This document shows positions 13,686-23,266 of a stretch of 51,588 nt of DNA, in pieces. Numbering within the stretch: the first letter of the stretch is position 1; each line of letters starts with the position of its first letter. Position numbers and translations under genes: made by a program. The stretch is from contig NW_004085969.1 of NCBI RefSeq assembly GCF_000220395.1, positions 1-51,588 on the forward strand, in the 5' to 3' direction. The stretch comes from Ichthyophthirius multifiliis. Taxonomy: Eukaryota; Ciliophora; Oligohymenophorea; Hymenostomatida. Under the pieces are notes generated by a model. It saw only the letters and a list, made by a program, of their open reading frames with translations, searched no databases and was not told the DNA's origin.

Positions 13686-14728
13686 ATGAATTATATATCA
13701 GATGATATATAGAAAGTACTAACAGAAATTATCGGTAATAAATAATCAATAATAATATCAACATTAGCCTGTATATATACTGCGAGCTCTGAATAATAAT
13801 GGTTAAATTCGAATTTGTAAGGAATATTATGTTTAATATGGGACCGTGAAATGCAAGGTACTCCATTTTTGAAATTATTCGATATTGAAACATTCGAATT
13901 ATTATTTGATTGTGAATTATATATAGATTTTCATAAATATTGGTCACCAGAGACTCCTGTATTTTATTATTTTGAGTACTATAGTGGATTTATTGGCATA
14001 TTATTCGCTAGTTAAGATGAAGGATTATAATTTAGTTAAAAATTGATAACCTATAGTATATAGAATGATTATTAAAAAAATAAAAGAAATAGAAAGGTAT
14101 AAGAGTAAAATTAAAAAAGATTTTTAGTAATATAATTAATAATGATGAAAAAAATTCCGAAATTTCTCGTCCGAAAAATTTAAACCATGAATCTTCATTT
14201 GTTTTTGATATGGAAAAGAAAGAATTTATATATTCATAAATGTCACCAGAAATTTAAAGGATTTTCGAAAAAGCAGGAATAACTGCAAAAGATTTGGATA
14301 ATAAGGAAATTTCTAATATTATTTTTTAAAGTGTAATAAGTTTCTAAGAAAATCTTATTCAATTCGAAAAAAAAAAATCAGTTAATTAAACTTCTATTTT
14401 AAATATTCCTAAAGCACCTACTTTAAATATACCCAATGCGCCAGTTTTAAGTAATAAGATAGTGGAAGAAAAATTAGATAAAAATAAAAAATAAGACAAT
14501 AGGGAGGAAATGTTTAATTAAATTAAAAATGGATAATTTAATTTAAAAAAAACTAATGTTTCTAATAATAAATAAACTAAATTTGATATTCCAAAAATGA
14601 ATTAATAATAAGAAGAAAACTTATCTAATTATTTGTCGAAAATGATTTAGGAAAGAAGATAATTATTAAGAAGAGATTATAATAATAAAGATAGTGAAAG
14701 TAGTGATAATAATAGTGATGATATTTGA
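13686..14728 (+). CDS. WASP-family actin nucleation-promoting factor (WH1-GBD-WH2-acidic)
   Basis: A homologue of WASP/N-WASP, which activate the Arp2/3 complex downstream of Rho-type GTPases. Residues ~10-125 form a WH1 (EVH1) domain: LACIYTAS, a WLNSNLQGILCLIWDRE strand, FLKLFDIETFELLFDCELY, then FHKYW and FYYFEYYSGFIGILFAS, matching the family's order of motifs. A basic stretch (KNKRNRK) and a GTPase-binding region follow: ISRPKNLNHESSFVFD (CRIB-like) and FEKAGITAKDLDNKE, the autoinhibitory helix signature. Proline content is low (two IP-A-P repeats). At ~263-282 EMFNQIKNGQFNLKKTN is a clear WH2 actin-binding motif. The C-terminus has a short connector helix (MIQERRQLLRRDY) and an acidic tail ending NSDDI. 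The usual terminal tryptophan is absent. A 23-nt intron (14097-14119) restores the frame; 339 residues. Confidence 0.85.
14097..14119 (+). other. 23-nt intron in the WASP-family gene
   Basis: GTATAAG...AAAAAAG, phase 0, between NKRNRK and IFSNIINN. Its removal joins the WH1 half to the GBD/WH2 half in frame. Confidence 0.65.
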
Positions 14729-14909
14729 TTAAATGTTTAAAATTAATTTAATAATAATTTATTTTAAGGTTAATATTATATATAAATATATTTTTATTTT
14801 TATAAAAATTAATTTTTTTTAAAAAAAAAAAATTAAAATTATCATTTTTATTGATTATATATTAAATAAATAGATTAAGTTTTTAATAATAAATAAATAT
14901 ATATTAAGG

Positions 14910-14941
<32 letters not shown>

Positions 14942-15166
14942 AATATTTATATTTTTATATATTTATATTTTTTTTTTTAAATATATTATTTTTATTATTT
15001 TAATTTCTATTTTTTTTTTTTTATAGAACAAAAATATATTAAATATATTAAGGTTAAAAATGAAATGACTTATATTTTTAATTTTTATATTATTAAAAAA
15101 TTTTATTAAATTAAATATTATTTTTTATTTATAAATACATTATCTTATAATACATAAAATTTAAAA
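14729..15166. other. Intergenic A/T-rich DNA
   Basis: Short spacer between WASP-family and UTP6 genes, with a TA tract at about 14909-14942. No gene seen. Confidence 0.55.
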
Positions 15167-17378
15167 ATGGCTGACAAAATAAGAATTAATTTAGAATCTA
15201 TGTTACCCGAAATGCTTAATTTTGTAAAAAGGAATATCTTTACAAAGGAATAAATTGGATAAATAATGAAAGATAGGGAAAACAATGAATATTAATTAGA
15301 AAGAAGAAATATATAAATAAAAGATTTCCTTAAAGTAATAGAATATGAATATGATTTAGAAAGAATTAGAAAAAAAAATTCATATAATTAAAAATAAAAA
15401 AATAATAACCTAAAGATTTTTCAAGTAATAATAAAAATAAAACTAAATATATATATTTAAATAAATATATATATTATATATATACATAATATTTTTATAG
15501 TTGTCAAAAGAATAATTTAATTATGGGACAAAACTACTTATAAATATAAATATAGAATTGATTTGTGGAAATAATATTTGTCTTTTTGTTATTTTATTTA
15601 ATCTAAAAAAGCTTATTTTAAAGCAGTTTCTACTGCATTAAGGTATAATCCTTTTTCTCTTGATTTATGGTTATTAGCAGTATATTATGAAAGTGAAATA
15701 AATGGAAATCCATTTAAAGGAAGAAAAATTTTTTATAAAGCATTAAAAATAAATAATAAAAACATTATGTTTTGGTTAGAATATTTCTAATATGAAATAA
15801 CTTTTATAAAAAAAGTAATTAGTAGATAAATAATTTTAAAAGAAAAACATAAAACTCCTAAAGATTCTAAAATAATTGAAGAATCAGATTTTATAGGATT
15901 TGATGAAGAAATAGAAGAAAAAAAATTAATGTAAGAATTAGAAAATATGAATCCAGAAGATATGGAATAAAGTAATAAATATACATTTATAAATATATAC
16001 AATTATATATATAAATATAAATACATATAAATTTAAATAATATATATATATATATATATATATACATTTATATATTTTTATAATTATATTTTTAAGATTT
16101 ATAATTATTAACTACTCTATATGAAATCGCTTGTGAGAATTTTTAAATTTGTGAATTTGCGTTTTAACTTTCAGATATTTTATATTAAATTGATTCTGAT
16201 TATTTAATTGGATTAAAAAAAAGAATAAAATAAGATATTTTTAATTTTATTTAAAATGAAAATAATAATCATAATAAAATTAATTATATTGGTCAATATA
16301 TTTTATTAGAAAACAATTTTAATGCTAAATAATCTTTTGCATAAGTTTCCAATTTCGAAATACTTTTATAAAATGTTAAAAATTAAAAACATTTTAATTA
16401 ATAATAATTAAGTTTATTTTTGTTAAATTATCTATTATAATAAGAAAATTTAATATCTAAAGAAGTAAAACAATAAATAAAGAATTCTTAATTAATAAAC
16501 GAATATTTTTTTTAAGAATCTTTATTGGAAAGTTATGAATATGTTTAAATTTTGATTAAATATATTAAATTATTTAATATAGATTGTACTAAATAAGTAT
16601 TATAATAAATAAGTAATTAACTTTATAGTTTCGAATAGAATTAAAAAGATATTTAAAATGAAATTTAATTATTTAATTAAAGAATTGATATAATTGTTTT
16701 GTTATAAAATTAAGAAAAAGCTATAGAATTAATAACTGAAAAATTAAATAAATAAAAAAACTTAAATGCAGAAGCTAAATTTACTTTATTAGAAAAATAT
16801 TTAAATATTTAAATAAAAAATAACTTTGATGAATAAAAATAAAATAAATTTTTTAATTTAATAAACTAATTTCTACTTTTAAATAAAAATGTCTTAGAAA
16901 AAATTCTCACTTAGTTTTTTGAGTTTTTAAAAGAAAATTCAAGCTAAAAATAATAATTGTATTTTATTGAAAAGTCTATTAAATTAAAGTAATAATGTCC
17001 TTTAAATATACATATTTTATATATAAAGGAATTATAAAAAGTAATAATAATATATATATATATATATATATATATTTTTATGTCTTTATTTAAAAACATA
17101 AACAATAAAATAGTTAAATAAATAATAAGAAATTAAAAAAAATTGGATTTTATTAGCTTAATGGTATTCTGAAGATATTGATATGTGGAAATAATATTTT
17201 TAATGGTAAAAATAATACGGAGATATTAAAGAAAGTGCTTTTATTTTTGAAAAGTAAAAAATAGATTTATTTTATTAAAAAAAAAAAAAAAAAAAAAAAA
17301 AATAGATCAAAATATATGAGTAAAATTGATTTAAATACTTTATTAAATGTATATAATTAAATATTTTAAGATTAATGA
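15167..17378 (+). CDS. UTP6: UTP6, U3 snoRNP-associated HAT-repeat protein of the small-subunit processome
   Basis: UTP6 belongs to the UTP-B module that assembles on nascent pre-rRNA in the nucleolus. The N-terminus (MADKIRINLESMLPEM, then IFTKEQIGQIMKDRE, YQLERRNIQIKDFLKVIEYE) follows the human protein closely. HAT repeats start at VKRIIQLWDKTTYKYK and RIDLWKQYLSFCYF, continue with LDLWLLAVYYESEINGN and recur to SEDIDMWKQYFQWQKQYGD near the C-terminus. Introns 15972-16096 and 17041-17113 are well supported. An AT-only GT..AG stretch at 15425-15500 looks like an intron, but removing it breaks the frame while reading through keeps it. Near the end a run of 26 A at 17277-17302 sits inside the frame; the most coding-like end (MSKIDLNTLLNVYNQ, TGA at 17376-17378) needs a run one base shorter, otherwise TGA at 17327 stops it. 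About 645-670 codons. Confidence 0.8.
15425..15500 (+). other. Suspected intron in UTP6 with a frame conflict
   Basis: Almost pure A/T, GTAATAAT donor and TTTTTATAG acceptor, exactly like other introns here, but 76 nt long: removing it puts the downstream HAT repeats out of frame, whereas leaving it keeps the frame. Confidence 0.4.
17277..17302 (+). repeat. Run of 26 adenines inside the UTP6 3' end
   Basis: An uninterrupted A run in the last coding exon. Its exact length decides which of two stop codons ends the protein, and such runs are prone to sequencing and assembly error. Confidence 0.9.
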
Positions 17379-17670
17379 TAAAAAAATAAAAAAATTACTA
17401 ATTAAATAAATATTTGATTTGTATTAATAGTTTATAACTATGTTTATTTAAAAAAAATAACATTAAATAATTTAAAATAAAAAAAAAACATTATATGAAG
17501 TAGTTTTTTAAAATTTGTATTTTAATAAAAAATAAAAAAAATATAAAAATTTTATAAAAAAAATACAGATAAAAAAATAAAAAAAGAAAAATTATAAATA
17601 AATATATTAATATTTATAAATATATATATATTAATATATATTTTTTATATTTAAATTTTATATAAATATA

Positions 17671-18425
17671 TCATCTTGGAAGTCCTTCTATAGAATCTCT
17701 TATATAAGATGATATTTAATTAATGCTTACTTCTTAATTTTTATTAGAAATATTTTCTATCTCATTAAAAATAATATCAAGATCTTTTTTATTTAGACTT
17801 TTTTAAATATATTTTATTGTTGAAATGAACTCGCTTACGCTTATATAATTTTAAGAAGAGAAAATATTTTATAAAATGATTTTTGAATAATAATATGAAT
17901 CTAATTTAACCTCTTCACTAAAAATCTAACATGCATTAAGTAAATTTTCATAATTAATAAAATTTTATAAATTTTTTATTTTTTCCTAATCATTTTTATT
18001 TTCGATTTCATTTTCATCATCCTTTTTCTTATTTTCTTTTTTTTTTATAAAAATAATAATAATAATAATTATTTACTCTAAATTATATTATTATTTTAAA
18101 CATTTATTTAATTTTCCTCTTCATTTTTTATATGACTTTTCATATTTTTATCTAATAATTCCGTACAAGCATATTCTAAATAATAAAGTTCATCATCTTC
18201 AATTTCATTATATCCTAATTTATGTGCCAAACATATAATATCTGATTATTATTTAATGAAAATTTCCTTTAATTAAGAAACTATAAATTCTCTATATTTA
18301 ATAATACTATTTTTTTCTAAAAGAAATTAATTCTAGCAAAATGCTTTAAAAACCGGTAAAATTTACTGAAAGAAATCGTAATTTAATTTTTTAATTTGAA
18401 ATGATTTTTTCGATAATTTCGACAT
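17671..18425 (-). CDS. Hypothetical protein, charged and helical
   Basis: Not recognised. ATG at 18425-18423, one proposed 41-nt intron at 18036-18076 (phase 1), stop TGA at 17673-17671; the spliced length is 238 codons. The N-terminal half (DFFQQILPVFKAF, YREFIVSQLKEIF, IICLAHKLGYNEIEDDELY) is predicted to be helical and cytosolic, with no signal peptide or membrane segment. The middle is a KKDDENEIENKND charged linker; the C-terminal third (SVSEFISTIKYI, KDLDIIFNEIENIS) looks helical again. It lies 183 bp downstream of the MLO-like gene on the same strand, too little to suggest function. Confidence 0.6.
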
Positions 18426-18608
18426 TTTTTAACTATTAAATATTGGAATTTATCGCATATTTTTTTAGAAAAAAGGGTAAAATAATAAAACATTAAAAAA
18501 ATATCAAAAAAACTTCCAAAGAGAAAAAAATCTAACAAAAAATATTATTTTTAATCTAAATTCTAAAAATAAACACAAAAACAATAATCCAAATAAATTA
18601 ATTTAAAA

Positions 18609-19796
18609 TCAATAAATGAATTAATCTTATTGTAAATTAAACTGCGTTAAAAATAAACATATTTTCTTGTCTACTTATATATTTTTTTTAGTATTTATGT
18701 ATATTTAATAAATATTCAGGATACATTACTTTTTTACAAAAATCAAGCTTTTTTTTCCCAAAAAATGCAAATCCTCTAATTCTTATGTACTGTTTAAGTT
18801 CAATATCAAATTCTCGATTATTCTTAATTACTATATATTTAATATTAAGCTTAAAATAAAATTTCCTAAACTAATCAAAAAGAATAAAATCATTTTTATA
18901 TACCATATATTGATTAAATTTATTAAATAAAATACCAATAGGAAAACTAATACACCTAAAAAACTCCCTTAATTTATACTAAATAACTGTATAAGACATT
19001 TAGCCTGACATCTACCTATATATTCTTCAAAATTAAAATCATTTCGTAACATAATAGGCTCTAGATAAGGCAAATGGGACACTGGGATTATAAAATCTTC
19101 CTTTATGGTAAAATATTAGACGGTTTTTAGGAGAAAAGAGTGCTCTTTTTCATCTTAGAAATTCCCTTTTTTTAATTAGTTTAAAATTTCGTATCTTTTG
19201 CTCCAGTTTAATTCATATTTTTTATATTCATTAGTAAATTATTACAAAAATAAAGCTATAAAAATGACATAAAAAATCCAAAAAAATACAAATATATCAA
19301 AAGTAATTGTAAAAGCGAAAACGTTAAAAAATTAGATTAAATAATATCTAAATACTTATTATAAAATAATATCTAGACTAAAATATTTAATGTAATTAAA
19401 ATTATAACATCTACAATAATAATCTTTATAGCCTTTATATAATATTTCTCTAAAAAATAATGCATTTATCACTTATTTTAGATAAAAATAATAATAAAAA
19501 TATAACAAAAATCAAAAATAAAGCATAATATAAAGCCACTAAGTATTTATTTTATTTAATTATTGGTTTGTCATTTATTTATTCGATTCTTATATTATTT
19601 TTATCTTCGTCATTTTAACAGTTCATTATTTCTAAATTAAAATCTTCTTTTTATGAATTACAATTTTATAAATTTATATCATCATTAAATGGAATTACAC
19701 TAATTATGTCTTATACAGAATTCTCATTTTTTTAATTTTCTAAAATTATATCATCAGTTTCTTAATAGTAAGGATAATTATTAATATATTCTTAAC

Positions 19797-19839
<43 letters not shown>

Positions 19840-20223
19840 TTTATTTTATTATTTTTATTAATTTTTTATTATTTCTTTTATTTATTATTTTTTTTATAAT
19901 TATTAATCTGAAGAATCTTCTATATTTACTTAATTTTTTTTTTTCTTGTTATTTATCTACTCAAACGGATTATCTAAGTCTATATTTTTTAAATTTGTGT
20001 TCAATATATTTATATTTTCTAATAAACTGTTCATTTGTGTTTATTATAATATATGAATTTTTTTTTTTTTGATTTAATTAATTTTTTATAATTGAATGTT
20101 TTCATAATTTTGATTTTTGATTTTTTGCCTTTATTCTTATATTAGTTATTAGAAATCTTTTTTTATTTATATGTTTAATATATATGATTAAAAAATTATT
20201 ATCAATGTTAATATTTTAAGCAT
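18609..20223 (-). CDS. Multi-pass membrane protein, probably MLO-like
   Basis: The start MLKILTLIIIFQSYILN is a signal peptide. A Gln/Lys-rich coiled-coil stretch, a poly-Asn tract (19797-19841) and an acidic segment follow, then a first membrane helix (LVALYYALFLIFVIFLLLF). The segment DIFVFFWIFYVIFIALFLQQ followed by YKKYELNWSKRYEIL lines up without gaps with the third helix and K-x-W-E loop of plant MLO proteins. LKTVQYFTIKEDFIIP and LRNDFNFEEYI match the MLO intracellular loop (YLTLR.GFI, FDF.KY), and two further hydrophobic segments (FLGVLVFLLVFYLINL, MILFFLISLGNFILSLIL) follow. MLO proteins are calmodulin-binding membrane proteins. One intron of length 1 modulo 3 is needed in the loop after helix 1 (for example the 37-nt or 31-nt GT..TTTTAG options near 19380-19420). 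About 525 residues. The family call rests on memory of the MLO pattern and needs a profile search. Confidence 0.5.
19797..19841 (-). repeat. Trinucleotide tract encoding poly-Asn in the MLO-like gene
   Basis: TTA/ATT repeat on the plus strand reads as AAT codons on the coding strand, a run of about 14 Asn in the extracytoplasmic N-terminal region. Confidence 0.85.
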
Positions 20224-20575
20224 TTTATATTTTTTTATTATATGTATATTTTTTTATTGATAATAAATAATTTTGATGTTTTTTGTTTATAGATAACGAT
20301 ATATTTTAATAAAACTAGCCGTTTTCTTTTGTTAAGAATTAATAATTTTTATTATAAAAATTATATTATATATATTTATAAATAATAAATAAAAAAAGAA
20401 AAATATAATTAAATTTTTAACTTTCTTTTAATAAAAAGAATTATTAAAATTAAATAAAAAGATATATAAAAAAATTTATTAATAACAATTTTTTTATTTT
20501 ATTTTTTCTATAATTTCCAAAAAAAATAAAATATAAAAATTATATATTAATAAATAATAATTCATTTAATAATAA
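20224..20575. other. Intergenic spacer between two minus-strand genes
   Basis: Holds the promoter side of the MLO-like gene and the 3' flank of the OFA-type transporter. No other feature seen. Confidence 0.55.
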
Positions 20576-22015
20576 TCACATAATCCTATCTGATTCCGCA
20601 AAATTTGCGTTAATTTATCTTAAAGCCTTCTATTTATCACTATAATTAGATGCCGAATGCATACTTCTAATACTATATAAACTCTTAGCTTTTTCCTCAT
20701 AATACTATTTCCAATTAACATTAAAATCAACTTACTAAGTAAGCCAAATTCCACATAAAATAATACCTAAATATATACAAAAAATAAATTCCCATCCGAA
20801 TTCAATTCTAAAATATTTCACAATAAAAAATTAAAACCAACATGCAATCATTTACCCTTAAATTGTAATTCCGTAAAAACTTGATCCGATTTATTTTCCG
20901 TATATTTAAGCCAATAAAGCCGGCATTTTGGCACTCCAGCCTCCAAAACAGCCCATTATTCCTAATATACAGATTATAAAAACTATCTCTGAACTACAAA
21001 AGAAGATCAAAAAAAACATAAAAATAAACTCCAGAATTAAGTTGAAAATCGCAAGCTTTTTAAAACCATATACATCCAAAAATTTCCCCCAAACAATCCT
21101 CACAAATCCATTAAAAAGACTAGCTATACTACCAACCAAAGTTAAATAAATATCCGAAAAACCACCCATTTATTAACCTATGGGTTTAAAATTATCAATT
21201 GTTAATTAACCCTAGGCTGCATAAAAAACCATTAAACCCAATGTATAATAAATAAGTTTTGGTTTTAAACCCATTTTTATATCTTTACATTCTTCGACAA
21301 CTAAGGATTCCATTTAATCATTTTCGTCTAAAAGTTCGTCAATTTCACCCTCGTTTTCTTCAGGAATTTCAATCAAAAAACATCCAATAGAGCCTATTAT
21401 TAACAAAATAAGAGACAAAAATCGCATCAAAAAAGGTACATTAGAAGCTACTTCTTCTTAAAAATAACTCTCTTTGGTTTCATTATTGTATATAGGTTAT
21501 TAATTATCTGGATTTACAATAAAATAGACTATCCAGCTAAAAATAAATGTCGAAAGGCCAAATCCGGCACTTATACTGCCACTTGCAAGTCCCTTATTTT
21601 TAGGAAAATGTGAATAAGCAATATAGTAAGGGATCATATAAATAGTACCAGCAAATACACCGGACAAAATTCCATAGGAAATTATAAAATTAATATAATT
21701 TTATTAAAAAGAAGATAAAAAAGCAGAAAAACTAAATAAAAATGTACAAATCCATAATGTTTTTTTGATACCAAATTTAAAACTTATGGATAAACCAAAA
21801 GGGGTAAATATAGTTAATGTTAAACCCATAAAAGGAAAATTAGAATTCAAAGTGTCGATTGTTAGGTCAGGATTGTATTAACGTAAGTAACTTGTTATAT
21901 AAGTATTTATGTTGCCCCATAAGTAAAAAGTCCCAATCATTATATGGATTAAAAATCCACCGAAAACAGAATTATAAGCAGCTTTTTTAGATTAATATGA
22001 AGGTAATTTTGACAT
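20576..22015 (-). CDS. Major facilitator superfamily transporter, OFA (oxalate/formate antiporter)-like
   Basis: An intronless 479-residue carrier with 12 predicted helices, likely moving a small monocarboxylate or similar anion. Helix 1 reads GGFLIHIMIGTFYLWGNINTY, the typical opening of the OFA branch (G...G.FY.WG). Motif-A-like loop GLSISFKFGIKKTLW, then YGILSGVFAGTIYMIPYYI and FPKNKGLASGSISAGFGLS (helices 4-5, glycine-rich, typical of OFA). The acidic central loop (EIPEENEGEIDELLDEND) separates the halves; the second half carries FVRIVWGKFLDVYGFKK. The tail is soluble and Ser-rich. TAA/TAG glutamines are scattered evenly. Start ATG 22015-22013, stop TGA 20578-20576. It shares a 1.25-kb divergent intergenic region with the cyclase-like gene. 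Confidence 0.85.
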
Positions 22016-23204
22016 TTTTTATTATTTTTATTTATTTTTTTTTAAGAAATTTTTGTTTTTGTTTTGAATTTTTTATGTAATGTTAACTTATTTATTTTAT
22101 TTTTAAATATTTATTTTAATAAAAATAAATTTGATTCTTAATTTTTATATTTAATTTAATAAATTTATATTTATTGGATTTTTTTTTTTTTCCTTAATTA
22201 TATTAAAAGAAATAAATTTTATTTATAAAAAAATAAAATATAAAAAATCATAGTTTGAAAATTTAAATATTTAAATAATATGATAAAATAAATATGAGTA
22301 TAAAATAAATAAATATTTTCTTTAAATAAAATAAAACAATAAATATTTTTATTATTTAAATTTATAACAAAAATATATATAATTACTTGTATTAATTTAT
22401 TTTATTAATTAAAAAAATAAAGTTAATATATTTGATTATCAAATATTAATCACTCGAAATATAAATAAAGTTAAGTTTTAAAATATAGTTTATAGAAAAA
22501 GTTTATATGATAATAATTTATTTATTAATAATTGAATTTTGTTTTGTTTTTTGTTATAGAGAAAAAAAAGTATTAAAGCATATACTAAATAAAAAATAAA
22601 TATTTTAAGTATTTTTATTTTAAATAGAATATATTTTATTTAATCCAAAATTTATAAAAATTTATAAAATAAAAGATTAATATTTTTGCTATTTTCAAAA
22701 TATATATTTTTATGAAAGTAGACAATAAAATTATATTATAAAATATTTTTAATAAATATTAATGTTCGCTTTTAAATAAATTATAAAATAATTTTATAAA
22801 TTATATTAAGTTTTAAAAATTAAATATATAAAATAAAATTAAAGTAAAATATATAAATATTTTTATATTTATTTTATATATTTTATTTTATATTTAATAA
22901 ATTTATAATTTTTTTATATAATATAAAAATAACATATTAAATTTAAAATCATAAGTTAAGGGTATTGAAAATAACTCTTAGTAATTTATTAATATAATTA
23001 AAAAATAATCAGTTAAAATAATAAAATACTTAGAAAAAATAATAAATAAAAAAATTTTAAAAATACTTTAATACTAGTTTTTTATTTTTATATATATTTT
23101 TTTTAAAAAAACTAATATTATGAAAAAATAAGCCTTTAAAATTAAATAAAAATAAAAAAAAACTAATAAATAAAAAATAATAAAAATAAGTAAGTAAAAT
23201 TAAA

Positions 23205-23251
<47 letters not shown>

Positions 23252-23266
23252 TATATATATAATAAA
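22016..23266. other. Divergent intergenic region
   Basis: Lies between the OFA-type transporter (-) and the voltage-sensor cyclase gene (+). Nearly pure A/T; a TA tract runs from about 23208 to 23260, ending within 10 bp of the cyclase ATG. No gene supported. Confidence 0.55.

Noticed and set aside
13729-13947. Minus-strand open frame within the WASP-family gene
   Set aside because: Antisense to the WH1 domain.
14060-14120. Homopolymer sequencing error in the WASP-family gene
   Set aside because: A 23-nt GT..AG intron explains the frame change exactly and gives a length divisible by three.
15787-16002. Minus-strand hydrophobic open frame within UTP6
   Set aside because: Antisense to HAT-repeat coding sequence and the following intron; hydrophobicity comes from A/T codons.
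20928-21149. Plus-strand open frame inside the OFA-type transporter
   Set aside because: Shadow of the minus-strand transporter, whose helices and motifs are continuous through it.
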